Positions 48,760 to 59,461 of a stretch of 64,000 bases of DNA are shown in pieces. Source of the DNA: Voacanga thouarsii (Eukaryota; Streptophyta; Magnoliopsida; Gentianales; Apocynaceae); NCBI GenBank assembly GCA_026120185.1, contig JANUWF010001053.1, forward strand, positions 248,001-312,000. The letters are read 5' to 3'. The notes beneath the pieces were generated by a model. That model was given only the letters and a program-made list of their open reading frames with translations, was not told the origin of the DNA and did not search any database. Position 1 is the stretch's first letter. Each line of letters opens with the position of its first letter. The translations under genes were made by a program, and so were the position numbers.

Positions 48760-49230
48760 AATTCTAGTTCATCTGAACATATAACCAAACATTTGCATTT
48801 GACAAATTCATAAAATAATAAAGCTAAAACACATCCACAAACCCAACATAAACATCATCAAATCCAACACAAACATCATCGTTCTACAAACATAAACATC
48901 ATCCTTCTACAAATTCAAAACAAATATAATTCCCTCACAAATTTATAGTTGGTGTGATAAGCTACACATATCTTTCGGTCAAAATAATAGGAAATGCAAA
49001 CAGAATATGAAATTGAAGGCTAAAACAGTTTCATTTGAAGCCTACTTTCAAAGTTCTCTAACACCTGGAAAACCCCCCCTTAAATTGGACGGCACCAAAA
49101 TCTACTTAGCTCAATTTTGTCCTAGCAATAAGAATCTGAAGTCAATATACATTTTAGGCGAATGATACAAACAACTAAATCAATTGTAAGGGTACACTTG
49201 GTACGGGGTTTTCTAATATTACACGTTTAA
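48760..49230. other. Non-coding spacer inside CACTA element 2
   Basis: Words AACATAAACATCATC and AACACAAACATCATC recur near 48840-48910. The rest resembles transcribed non-coding or 3' flanking sequence of the exon at 49238-49357, but no polyadenylation site was identified. Confidence 0.35.
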
Positions 49231-49237
49231 GGTTTAC

Positions 49238-49357
49238 CTCAACACGATCGTGGTAGTAACAAACAAGAAAGATGAACTTGTAGCCTTCATTGTCATGTGA
49301 TATTCTCTCAATTTCTTCAACTTCTGCATCCCAATATGCTTCATGATCTTCATCCTT
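49238..49357 (-). pseudogene. Exon-like fragment resembling part of a SAWADEE domain
   Basis: On the minus strand a TTTTCTTTGCAG acceptor precedes a 120-base open segment ending GAG before GTAAAC, a good donor, so it is a phase-0 exon of 40 codons. It reads KDEDHEAYWDAEVEEIERIS, then HDNEGYKFIFLVCYYHDRVE. From family knowledge, the second half of SAWADEE domains (for example in SHH1) has a Tyr-x-x-Asp-Ala/Gly core, an Arg-x-x-His-Asp turn and a Phe-Leu-Val-Arg-Tyr strand; the order here fits. A Cys replaces the usual Arg in FLVRY, and the metal-binding Cys pattern is partial. No neighbouring exon completing the domain was found. It lies inside CACTA element 2, so it is most likely captured. 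Family assignment is by eye and tentative. Confidence 0.45.
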
Positions 49358-49379
49358 CTGCAAAGAAAACCCAAAAGGT

Positions 49380-50730
49380 CCATAGGTGAATAAAAGAAAC
49401 AGAAATTATTCAACTAAAAATTACAAAGCAAGTTCTACAATGAAATGGCATCATGACATTAACAAATTTCATTTCACCACATGGGCATATTACTTTTCTT
49501 TTGGTTGCTGGTTATGGTGGAAACAGTGAGGATGCAGGATTTCCAGCATCAAATTATTAAGGAAACTTAGAAACCTTCAAAAGCATGCCATACAAAAGAT
49601 TTCAATTATACATGCACTCACACATACCCCAAAAAACACACTAAGACAAGAATGCAATCCACGAAAGAAGTGGATAGGAACTATATCGTTCTTGAACAAA
49701 AGTATGCAGATGAACAAGATCATTTATCAGAACAAGATTGCCAAAACCATTAAGTCCTAGTTGCATGTGAAAATATTTATCAAACATGAAAACCTAGAAA
49801 AAATCAATTGCCAATGGGGATTCCAAGAATAACATATAGTATTTAGTGTTCATCAACAAATTGTATCGGTAAACACCATGCAGTATAAGCATACACATTC
49901 CACCCTTCAATACCAGGACTCCGCTTGTTGCATTCTGTGCAATGTAGGAGTCCAGGAGAAGAATTCTGCAGGCAAATGCTATAGCTACTTGGTCAGTATT
50001 CTATCTGCAATGACTTTCAAAAACCTAACCACAGGCACAGAGCTCATCACAACAGAGGTCTGTCTTAGCAGCTATTTTCTATCACACAAACCAATATGCA
50101 TTTGAGTACTGCTACTGCAACTAAATGGTTTAAACTATTTTATGAATGAAAGAATAGCTATTGTTGAAAAGATCAAAGAAAATAAGAAACAAAAGATGGC
50201 ATTACAACCATAATATATATTCAAACCGACTTTCATTTAAAACAATAAGATGAATAAATGAATGAAATTCTAGTTTTTTGATATTCAAGCAACACTGGTT
50301 ATAGTTTATTACGTGATCATAATCAAACTAGCCTCACCTTGGCATACTAAACAATTTCCTACAGTTCTTATCACAGAAAATAATTTATGTATTCAACATA
50401 AATAAAATAATGCCTACTTGAAACACAAGAACCCTTTTCTAAACAACATAAGATTCTCAATTTTTAAAAACCATGAAGATTAAAAAGCAGTATGGGATAG
50501 GAAACAAGTTTGCATCCATCACGAGATAAACCAAACCAAACCAAAGAAGAGACCCATTCAACAAATACATCCTACCAAGTGGGCAACTTCTGCTCCACTT
50601 TAACGACTTCAAAATGCAAACCAATTCCATTTTCCCTTTACAACAGCCACAAATCCCTATTCGATGAGAATTCACCAAATTTTAATGCATCGATGCAACA
50701 TTTTATTATCAAGTCACAACCTTTATTTCG
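49380..50730. other. Intron-like or captured non-coding sequence in CACTA element 2
   Basis: It has less AT bias and fewer repeats than the rest of the element and resembles introns of an ordinary gene. Short open frames (49878-50105 plus, 50457-50678 minus) show no domain I recognise. It lies between the exon-like segments at 49238-49357 and 52063-52344, both on the minus strand. Confidence 0.35.
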
Positions 50731-50737
50731 AACGTAG

Positions 50738-50862
50738 GAAGAAGTTGATAGAAGAAATCTCTGATGCGAAGTTGGAAGACCAAAAAAAGAGGCTAAGACA
50801 AGCATGTTTCAAGGCCAAATATGATAAGAGAAAACTCAAGGATCTAGAAAAATTTTTGAGAG
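50738..50862 (+). pseudogene. Possible captured exon encoding a charged helix
   Basis: A TTTCGAACGTAG acceptor-like word precedes a 125-base open segment ending GAGAG before GTAGAT, a plausible donor. The translation KKLIEEISDAKLEDQKKRLR, then QACFKAKYDKRKLKDLEKFL, is very rich in Lys, Glu, Asp and Leu and would form a charged helix or coiled coil. Its strand is opposite to the other exon-like fragments, so it would come from another gene or be rearranged. It is not recognised as a named family and may be chance. Confidence 0.3.
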
Positions 50863-50879
50863 GTAGATGTTAGTCTGAT

Positions 50880-52060
50880 TGCTTTGGTTACATAAGGTCA
50901 AGTTTATGATCTTTCTCAAATTTTCTATACATTAAGAAGATGCTTAGGCATTAAAATCTGTTGTGTAAAATTAAGTTTAAGGGTTATCAACTTATTTGGA
51001 GTATCAAGATGACCTAAAAAAAAAAAATCGACAGAATTTCCCCTATATACTGGACGTTTCTAGGCACAAAACCACCACAAAATCAACAACATTTAAAAAA
51101 AAAACATTAACTGTCACAACAATTATTCAATAGGGTTAATCACCCATTACCCATGAGGAATGATCATCCATCACTCACGAGGAATGATAACACATCACTC
51201 ACGGGAATCCATTTATATAAGTTACAAAAAGAGAAAAAAAGATGCAGTGGGTATCCGACTAAAATAATATAGCTAACCATATATAGTAAAGGAATTATTA
51301 AATTCATTAACTCATTTCTATTCTATTTCATACTAGAAATTTAAATGGAACCAATGCAATCAAGGTCACATGAAATTTAAAGCCGCAGGAAAGTCTGTTT
51401 CCAACTACTCTGTTTTGATATTTAAAGTTGCATCATACAAAACAAGTCTGTAATCAAGCTATAGAACCTTAAATATAAAAGAACTATGGAAGTTAATAAA
51501 AGTCCAGTCTGGCTAGCCGTTATGTTTCTGATTAAGTGTTTATGTCCACCAACTCAATAGAAATGCAGAACTAAAAAAAATCATAGGTATTACTATTAAA
51601 ATCATTTTATCAATTAAATTAGCTAAATGAACAAGTCATGTTTGTTCATAAAAACAAACTTCAAAACAGCTCTAGCACTCATCTAGAGCTCAACTCGTGT
51701 TTGGCTTGTATAAAAAAAATAAATCAAAGAGTGTGAACAACCTGCATTTTTTGTTCATTTGGCCCATTTACAACCCAAAGAACCATCTATATCCGTTAGA
51801 CTCAATTGAATATGCCATAAAATTCACTTGACAATGGCCTATTAGTCCTGAATTTTTATTTCAAGAAATGTTGGACAATTATTCACTTGATTTTGACATA
51901 CCACAGCTGTGGATGCATAAACTGGCAAGTTACACGTGGCATAAGAATGTGAACAAACCTTTATATAGTAGAAAGTCCTATAAAATAATCTATAGACAAA
52001 AAACTAAATAAATGAAAGCAAGAGGCAAGAACTCCATAACAAAAGCAAAAAGATTCTTGT
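50880..52060. other. Non-coding interior of CACTA element 2
   Basis: No supported exon. At about 51135-51205 a short tandem repeat CATCACTCACGAGGAATGAT occurs about three times with variation. The rest is AT-rich and intron-like. Confidence 0.4.
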
Positions 52061-52062
52061 AC

Positions 52063-52344
52063 CTTTCTGAAATATTCAAGGGCCTCAGAACTGATTTTAC
52101 ATAAATCAATACACAGTTGTACTCCTGTTAGCAGAACTCTATGGTGCTTTTCTTTCAATTCAAATTGGGAGGGGCCTCGCGGGGTGGGGGGAAGGGAGAA
52201 GGGGGCGGGGGAGGGGGACGCCAGGGGGTGGCTGACCGCGGGGGTAGGATCTGCTCGGGGAAGAGGAGGAGGCGGTAGGGGGCTCACTGTGTGGGGGGAA
52301 GGGAGAAGGTGGGGGCGGGAGGGGGGGGGAGGGGAAGTCGACAC
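52063..52344 (-). pseudogene. Captured first-exon-like fragment
   Basis: On the minus strand an ATG at 52344 opens a Pro/Ser-rich stretch encoded by the G-rich tract. It passes into FELKEKHHRVLLTG, then VQLCIDLCKISSEALEYFRK, and ends at AAG before GTACAA, a plausible donor (52063). The change from a GC-rich, proline-coding start to ordinary codon use resembles a 5' UTR or first exon of a housekeeping-type plant gene. The second half looks like a conserved helical segment, but I do not recognise the family. It could be the 5' end of the same source gene as 49238-49357, since both are on the minus strand and in the right order. Confidence 0.4.
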
Positions 52345-52490
52345 AAGGAGGCTAGCTTAGATCTGCGCGGGGGTGGCAGGTGGCGGGGGAAAGGGAAGTC
52401 GGGACAGGGGGCACCGAGGGGAGGGATGGGGAACACCAGCTTCGGGGGTGGTGAGAGGGTACGAGGAGGAGGGAGTGGAAAGAAGAAGAA
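52165..52490. repeat. G-rich tract with quadruplex potential
   Basis: The plus strand carries many runs of three to nine G. It is by far the most GC-rich part of the window. GTGGGGGGAAGGGAGAAGG occurs twice (about 52184 and 52290), so part of it is an internal duplication. It coincides with the 5' part of the captured exon and may be the CpG-rich start of the source gene. Confidence 0.85.
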
Positions 52491-52591
52491 ATTGGGAATA
52501 CTTATCTGGTGGAGGTTATTTTTTCTAAGTGTTTGAAAAAAAATGGATTTTTTTTTTTTGGGTAGATTATCCCAAAAAAAATTAAAAAATT

Positions 52592-52700
52592 CCATGCCAA
52601 ATCCGTAGCAGATTTGCCACGGATTTGCCACGGATTAGTAGCAATTTTGTGATTCCATGGTAAATCCGTGGCAAATAGCCACGGATTAACTACGGAACAC
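52592..52700. repeat. Cluster of GCCACGGATT repeats
   Basis: Four to five copies of ATCCGTGGCAAAT or its complement. They differ from the TTGGTAAT repeats of the surrounding element but resemble subterminal repeats of another CACTA family. This may be the end of a second transposon caught inside element 2. No CACTA terminus is visible here. Confidence 0.55.
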
Positions 52701-52859
52701 ACAACAAAAATTTGTATATTTATATTCAATATAAAAAATATTTTGTATATTTATATAATTTTAAAATTTTATATACTATCAATTATACTATTTTTTTATT
52801 AAATAATTTATACATATATATAAATTCATACACAATATAACCCACACACACATACACAA

Positions 52860-52884
52860 TCATAATCATAAATATACATGAACA

Positions 52885-52938
<54 letters not shown>

Positions 52939-53816
52939 TATTCATATACATACATATATATATATTTATATATTTATATGTATATATATATTCATATAAA
53001 TATAAATATATATATATATATAAATACACACACACACACACACAAATAATTAATGAAATTTTCTTATTAATTAATGTCACGGTAATATAGTTAATTGCAT
53101 TGATATTTCCAATAGCTTTTGTTGTCAAAAAAAAGAAATAATATATATCATATCTTTAAATTTTGTTTTAATGTGCACGTATATTTCTACAAAAAAATAT
53201 TATATTCTATTTTAAATTCATGTCAATTCTTTTTCAATAATAAATAAGTTAGAGATTGAAAACAAATGTTGAGATTGAAACAAAAATTTTATTATTATCT
53301 CTATTTCATATCAAATTTGTCTCTAATTTTTAAAATTAAAATAGGATATTTTTTGTTTCTTTTTTTCTAAAATAATTAAGTTTGAGATTGAATAATTAAG
53401 TTTGTTTCTTTTTTTCTAAAATAAATATTTATTATGTAATTTAATTCAATTATTAATTTATAAACTATGAATAAATTTAATAATCAAATATTAAATAGCA
53501 CTATTATTTCATAAACAATATAAAAAAATTTGTTATGCAAAATTTTTCTTCTTTTTCTCTTAAAAATATTTATTATGTAATTTAATTGAAAATTTAATTT
53601 ATAATTTATGAATAAATTTAATCATCAAGCATTATATAATACTACTATTTTATATACTACAACCATGATTTTATTTGACTAATACTATAATAGTATTAGA
53701 AATAGTGCGATTAATACAAATTTGTAAATAATTGTGTAAAGATTTTTTTCAAAATATTTAACAATGACATTAATATCTATCTTCATTAAAAGTAACTCAA
53801 GCATATATTTAAACAT

Positions 53817-53856
<40 letters not shown>

Positions 53857-54020
53857 CAGAGATGTATGTATATATAAGTAGATACATATATGTATACATA
53901 TATATATGTACATACATATATGTATATGTATATGTAACAAACATATATATGTATATATAAATGTATATGTATACATATATGTATCTGCTTATATATACAT
54001 ATATATATATATACATATGT
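52860..54020. repeat. AT-rich core with long TA/CA/TATG simple repeats
   Basis: TA and CA runs at 52888-52940 and 52995-53045, and TA/TATG runs at 53824-54020. The block at about 53860-54000 is self-complementary (TATGTATATATAAG with CTTATATATACATA). Tyr/Ile and Thr/His repeat ORFs translated from here are artefacts. Confidence 0.85.
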
Positions 54021-54239
54021 ATATGTAATTTAATTAATGTATATTTATACTACTGTAATTTAATAAAGTATATTTATATTAATGTAATTTAAACATAACA
54101 ATGTATAATGATAATAATAAAACATATAGTTAAAAATATTTATTCTGTAATTTAATTGAAAATATTTATTAAATATAATTAGAAATAATTACCTAAATGA
54201 ACTAAATTACAAAATATAATGAATCAAATAATATTTTTG

Positions 54240-54511
54240 AAAACTTGTGGTCCTAAGGGTTTCTTTTGAAAACTTTAGGGACTTAGATATAATTATCTAA
54301 ATGAATTAAGTTAAAAAATATAAAGATTGAAATAATTATTTTAAAAGTTTATTTATTTATTTTTACACTTAGCTCGTTATTTTTTAAAAGATATTTAAAA
54401 TAAGTTGTACTTAAAAAAATTTATGGTCGTAAGGGTTTCTTTTAGAAACTTTAGGGACTTAAATATAATTATCCAAATGAACTAAGTTAAAAAATATAGG
54501 GATTCAAGTAA
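54240..54511. repeat. Direct repeat pair of about 96 bp
   Basis: 54240-54335 and 54416-54511 share CTAAGGGTTTCTTTTGAAA-type and ACTTTAGGGACTTARATAT words followed by AATTATCYAAATGAA. A third partial copy begins near 54187. The repeat is imperfect, with several substitutions. Confidence 0.7.
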
Positions 54512-55469
54512 TGACTAAATGCATTAATAATTGACTAATATATGACCTTAAGTCTCAATATACATTCATATATAACTTGAAAATATATAAATTTTATCTA
54601 TAATAATTACAATTTATATATGTGCATGTATATGAAAGGCAAAATGTGATATAGTAATTAAAAGTATGTGATAAAAATAGTAACTTTACAAAGTATTTCT
54701 ACTTTTTATACTAGAAACTTGTTAGTTTTATAATATTTGTTGTATATGATATAAATTTAAAAGTTTATCAATTTGAATATAAAATAAAAGAATCAAATTT
54801 ATGAATATATTTACAATTTATATGCATTAATAAAGATAATTCTTATTTAATTTTGTATAATTTACAGTAATTACTATTTATATATGTGCATGTATATAGA
54901 AAAGTATAAATATGATGGAAACACATTCTACACCTATACATGACACCTACATATTTAAATTGTCATACAAATAAAAGTAATAACTTTTACATTATGATAA
55001 AAAGAATAACAATTATATCTGTTAACAAAATTATGTGTACAGATATAATATTACTTTTGATTGTTAAATTTAATACACCTAATTGATAGATTGTTTAATG
55101 TCTATTTAGTTATGAATATTTACATAATTAAAAAATTTTGAACTGAGTCTTCTAAATTCAAAATTATTTATTATATTAAAAAAATTTTATAACTAAAGGC
55201 ATGAAAAAATTGCTTACTTTTATTATTAATTAAAAAATAAAATTTATATCATTTAGGAATATATGTATAGAATAATTATATACTCTGATAAATAGAAGCA
55301 AATTAAAAATGAAAAATTTTAAAAAATAAAAGTGATAAAAAATTTTACTTTATTTATTTATTTAAATCAAATTTTACAAATTTTAGAAGTGTATTTCATA
55401 TAATTGTAATATTTTATAAGAAGTAAATAAATATAATATGTGCTTCCAATTTGTATAAACAATGACGTA

Positions 55470-55530
55470 CAATAGTGGTTGGAACACTGCGCCTCCACAA
55501 TGGAGACGCAAGTTCGACTCTTAGTTGCGC
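55470..55530 (+). other. tRNA-like segment inside CACTA element 2
   Basis: AATAGTGGTTGGAACAC (A-box-like) is followed by CCTCC-ACAAT-GGAG, which could fold as an anticodon-type arm, and CAAGTTCGACTCTTAG (B-box-like). The local G/C content is higher than its surroundings. It is too short and irregular for a functional tRNA call. Confidence 0.5.
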
Positions 55531-55619
55531 ATAGGAAAGGGATGTATTTTCTAGTGTGTTGTCACGTGGCGAACCATTCTGCCACGTGGCATATTTCAAT
55601 TTTTTAAAAAAATTTAAAT

Positions 55620-56415
55620 TAAAATACCAACTGATTAAGTTTACAACCAAAATATTTTGGTTAGTAGTTGGTCGGTAAAATTTTTAAATGAAAATACTAA
55701 CCGATTACCAACTGAATATATTACCAATTAATACATTCGGTTAATAATAGATCTATAAAATATTTAAATTAAATTACCAACCAAATTACTAACTAATTAC
55801 CAACTGAATATATTACCAACCGATACATTTAAGTTAATAATCGGTTGGTAAAATTTTAAAATTAAAGTACCAACTGAATATATTACCAGTCGATAAATTT
55901 TAGTTAGTAATCGGTCGGTAAAATTTTTAAATTAAAATACCAACTGATTACCAACTAAATATATTACCAACCGATGCATTTTGATTAGTAATTGGTCGGT
56001 AAAATTTTTAAATTAAAATATCAACCGATGACCAATTGAATATATTACCAACGGATTGTTATCGTTTAGTAATCAATTGGTAAATATTTTCCCACCAAAT
56101 TACCAACTGAATACATTACCAACCAATATATTTTGATTGGTAATCAGTTGGTAAAATTTTTTCCATTAAATTACCAAATGATTACCAACTGATAATATTA
56201 CCAACCGAGTATTATCAGTTGGTAATCGGTTGATAAATATATTCCTGCCAAATTACCAACCAATTACCAACTGATTACCAACCAACTATTTACCAACGGA
56301 TTATGTTTGTTGGTAAGTGGTTGGAAAAGTTTTAAATTTTCCCAATTTTTATTTCAGTTGGTAATTACTGACCGCAGCGGTCAATTGGTAATAGTTAGTT
56401 GGTATGTTGCATTTT
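55620..56415. repeat. Right subterminal repeats of CACTA element 2
   Basis: Repeated TTACCAACYGATTACCAACTGA and GGTTGGTAAAATTTTTAAATT-type words in both orientations up to the terminus, matching the left-end motif at 47896-48745. Confidence 0.9.
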
Positions 56416-56651
56416 TCTAGTAGTGAACAGCATAATCAGAATCGAAGAATCTCAGTTACGCCAAAAAAAAAAAAGGTAATTCTATAAATCTTAGATCTTC
56501 TTAATCATTTACTTGGATATTCGGAAGAGATTCGTGAATGTTTTCCACATTTAGAAGTCCATGAATCTTAACAGCTAATTACCTTCATATTTGATATTCT
56601 TCCTGTGGAAAGATTTTTCAGAGTTTTTATGTAGAAACTGATAAATTAAAA

Positions 56652-57920
56652 TGTCAGATTTCTAGCATAGACCATGCATCGGCCCAGGGAAGCCGAATCG
56701 TCATTGGCCTAGCACAAGAGGAAATTCGAGAAGTAAAGCAAAATAGTGGAAACCGGTCCAGTGATGAGCTAGAGCCAACCCAGTTGAAGTGAACAAGCAC
56801 CAACTCATGTTGGTTAAGGCGGCCTAAAGTCAAATTTTGTGCAGAATTGTGCAGAATTGTGAAATTTCAAGAATTCTTTTTGGTATTTACTTTATACTCG
56901 GACTAGAAGTCTTCAAGAACTAATTTGGAACTATTTAAAGCTACAAATACATGAGAATTAGGTATACAAGATCAGTAGATACAAGGATAAAAAAGAAGAA
57001 TCACTCAGTGAAGTGGAGAATCTGCTGAGAATAGGAGCAATGTTCAGGAAGGGCTTCACTTGAAGAGGACGATAACTTGTTTATGAGTTCTTTCTTTTTC
57101 CTTTGTTTTCTTTATCTTGAATGATGATGATGTTAATGTCTTAATTGTATTTGTATGTTGTTTTTGAATTTATGATGTTGTATTAACTTTAGTTTTTAAA
57201 TGAATTTGTTATTATTTCATGTATTTGGTTACTTGATTTATTTGGTTGAGCCAGTTGAATATTCTTTCTTTCTAATAGACTTGAAAATTGAAGTTAGGAA
57301 TAAGTTCAGTTTAATTGATGTCATATTTGTTATGTCTTGGTTGGTTTGCAAAAGAAGGTTAAGAACAAGAACTCAAGTAATTCAAAGATTGGTTAATTTC
57401 ACCTAGAATATAGGGCTATTGGATAGTTTCATGTTTATATTACCTGAACCATAGGGGTATTTGTGAAGACTAAATTTAATGCATCGCTTGAGTAAGAATG
57501 GTGAGGTAGAAAATATCCATTAAGTTATTGAGAAGAAAGGTAATCAAAGATTACAAAAGAAGTGATTCTAAGTTATTCTTTTATGATGCTAGAATAATGA
57601 TTGGTTAAGATATTTGCTAGTCAATCAATGTAATGTCTTCAGTCTTTTCTATCTATATACATGGCCCTTCTCATATACCTAGTATCAAAGTATTTTACTT
57701 TCTTTTTAATCAATTTTGTTAATAGGATAAACAATATATGAAATGTAACTAGTGTGTACTTATTTCTTGAGGATTGATACTCGTTAATTCCCTATATTGT
57801 GCTTAATGATGGGTATACTTGCTCATGTATGTGATTTGGGGATTAATATTTAAATTAAAACTTGAGATTGGGAATAGACTTTAAATTGCATAATTTTTAT
57901 GACCCAAATCTAACACATCA
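56652..57920 (+). repeat. 5' LTR of an Athila-like Ty3/gypsy element
   Basis: It starts TGTCAGATTTCTAGC and ends CTAACACATCA, 1269 bp. A primer site resembling that of Athila follows. The last part matches the scrap at 24395-24625. The AACACATCA-type end is usual for Athila LTRs. The left boundary is inferred from the TG start. Confidence 0.7.
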
Positions 57921-57925
57921 ATTTT

Positions 57926-57944
57926 TTTGTGCCATTGCTGGAGA
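57926..57944 (+). other. Degenerate primer binding site, Asp tRNA
   Basis: TTTGTGCCATTGCTGGAGA corresponds to the Athila/Tat-type site TGGCGCCGTTGCCGGGGA, with C-to-T and G-to-A changes. It lies six bases after the LTR end. Confidence 0.7.
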
Positions 57945-58167
57945 ACAATATCATGAAAGTTGGATTATATTGATTTAACTATGTTTATATATGTATATAT
58001 GTTCTTCATGTAAATAGGTGACATAATTTGTCGTATTGTGTATGAATTTATGTATGAGATGTACTATTTGTCCTTATTTGTATACATGTAAATTCCCAAA
58101 ATCTTACCTTTTTCTTCTTTGTGTGGTTACTTCTTGGTTAATAACCTGATAAATTCTAGGAGATATA

Positions 58168-59461
58168 GTGGATTTTGATCCAAAGATCGAAAGAACATCA
58201 ATACAGATTTTAAGGGCTTATAGAAAAAGAATTGACCAACGAAGTTCCACAAGAAGGATAGAGGTTAACCAACACAATAACGGTGGGAGTAGTGGTAATG
58301 GGAGAAGAACTATAGGTGTTTTCGCTACACTTGCAATCTCGGGTACATATTCGAGCGTTGCTAGACCAAGGGTAGAAGCTAACAATTTTGAAATAAATAC
58401 CAATATTATCCAAATGATTCAAAACATGGTCTAATTTGACAGGTTACCTGATGAAGACCCTAATGCACACCTAGGCTAGTTTTTTAGAAATCTATGATAC
58501 TTTTAAAATGAATGGTGTGTCGAAGGATGCTATTAAGTTGAGATTACTCCTTTTTTTCCTTACAGATAGAGTCAAATCCTAGTTTAAATCTTTGCAGTAG
58601 GTTCTATCACTACTTGGGCTGGATTAGCTAAAAAATTCTTAGCCAAATATTTTCTCCCAGTTAGGACAGCCAAACATTGAATCAATATCTTTACCTTCCA
58701 ATAATTAGAGTCTGAGAGTTTGTATGAGTATTGGAAAGGTGGAAGGAGATACTAAGGAACTGTCCTCACCATGGATTCAAGTTAGAAATGCAAATGCAGA
58801 TTTTCCATAGTGGTTTGAACTTTACCTCAAAACAATTAATTGATGCATCTGTTGGAGGTACTACAAATTCTAAGACCTCGAAAGAGTTGAATGAGTTGAT
58901 AAAATATTGCAATGAATAACTATTCTTGGGGAAACCCAAGGCCTAGGGCCCGTATTCAAGAAATTCATAAGGTGGACGCAATGGTTGCTTTGGAAGTAAA
59001 GGTGGAGGCATTAGCACAGAAGATGGAACAAATGGTGGCCCCTTCTCAAGGTCAGGTAATGAGTATTAGTTGTGACTTTTGTAGGAAAGGACACCCCAAT
59101 CATGAGTGTCAAAGTATGGGTTCATCCCAAGAGCCCTTAGAACAAGTGGCTTTCATGGGGAATGGAAGACAGTGTAACAATCCTTATAGTGCCATGGATT
59201 ATCCATCCTAATTTCTCTTGGACCAACCAGAACCAACCAAGGCAAAATCCCCCAACTTTTAGTGGGAACCAAAGGACCCAACCTTCTTTTCCTTATAAGG
59301 CACTACCACCAAAGCCATCATTGGAAGAATTGGTTAACAAACTGGTAAGTTCTGCAGATACACATTTTCAAGGAGTTGATGCAATGACCAGGAATTTAGA
59401 GGCCTCAATGCATAATCTAGAAAATCTTCGTCAACTAGCTAAGATTTTTGGAGATTGTTAA
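58168..59461 (+). pseudogene. Athila-type gag, decayed
   Basis: Across three frames the order is NNFEINTNIIQMIQN, LPDEDPNAH, GSITTWAGLAKKFLAKYF, ESLYEYWK, LRNCPHHGF, LNFTSKQLIDASVGG, MNNYSWGNPRP, VDAMVALEVKVEALAQK, and a CX2CX3HX4C zinc knuckle (CDFCRKGHPNHEC, 59071-59109). NPYSAMDYPS, FSWTNQNQ and PSLEELVNKLV follow. This is the full order of the plant Retrotrans_gag domain in Athila elements. Stops and frameshifts occur throughout the capsid half; the C-terminal half (58912-59461) is nearly open. After the last codons a TAA follows at 59459-59461 and no protease or reverse transcriptase was found. Confidence 0.85.

Larger units (their letters stand above)
47886..56425. mobile_element. CACTA element 2, 8.5 kb, carrying gene fragments
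   Basis: It starts CACTACTAGAAAAAAG and ends ATTTTTCTAGTAGTG, so the termini are near-perfect inverted repeats. AAC flanks both sides (47883-47885 and 56426-56428), the expected 3-bp TSD. Both ends are filled with the subterminal motif TTACCAACCGA in both orientations. No transposase-like ORF was recognised. The interior contains exon-like segments, a G-rich tract, repeats resembling another transposon end, long TA/CA runs and a tRNA-like segment. This fits a CACTA element that has captured host sequence. Confidence 0.88.
42153..56640 (+). repeat. Copia-type LTR carrying two later insertions (right end uncertain)
   Basis: It starts TGTTAGGGATATACCC at 42153, a typical plant Copia LTR start. 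The sequence resumes after the family B solo LTR at 46922 and after CACTA element 2 at 56429. Without the inserts it would be about 1.5 kb. The right end lies somewhere between about 56460 and 56640; I could not find a primer site. No protein of this element is visible. Confidence 0.5.

Noticed and set aside
52826..54016. Frames of Tyr-Ile and Thr-His-Thr-His repeats on both strands.
   Set aside because: Translations of TA and CA microsatellites.
58210..58422. Minus-strand frames of 60-70 codons over the Athila gag.
   Set aside because: Antisense shadows of the gag reading frame.
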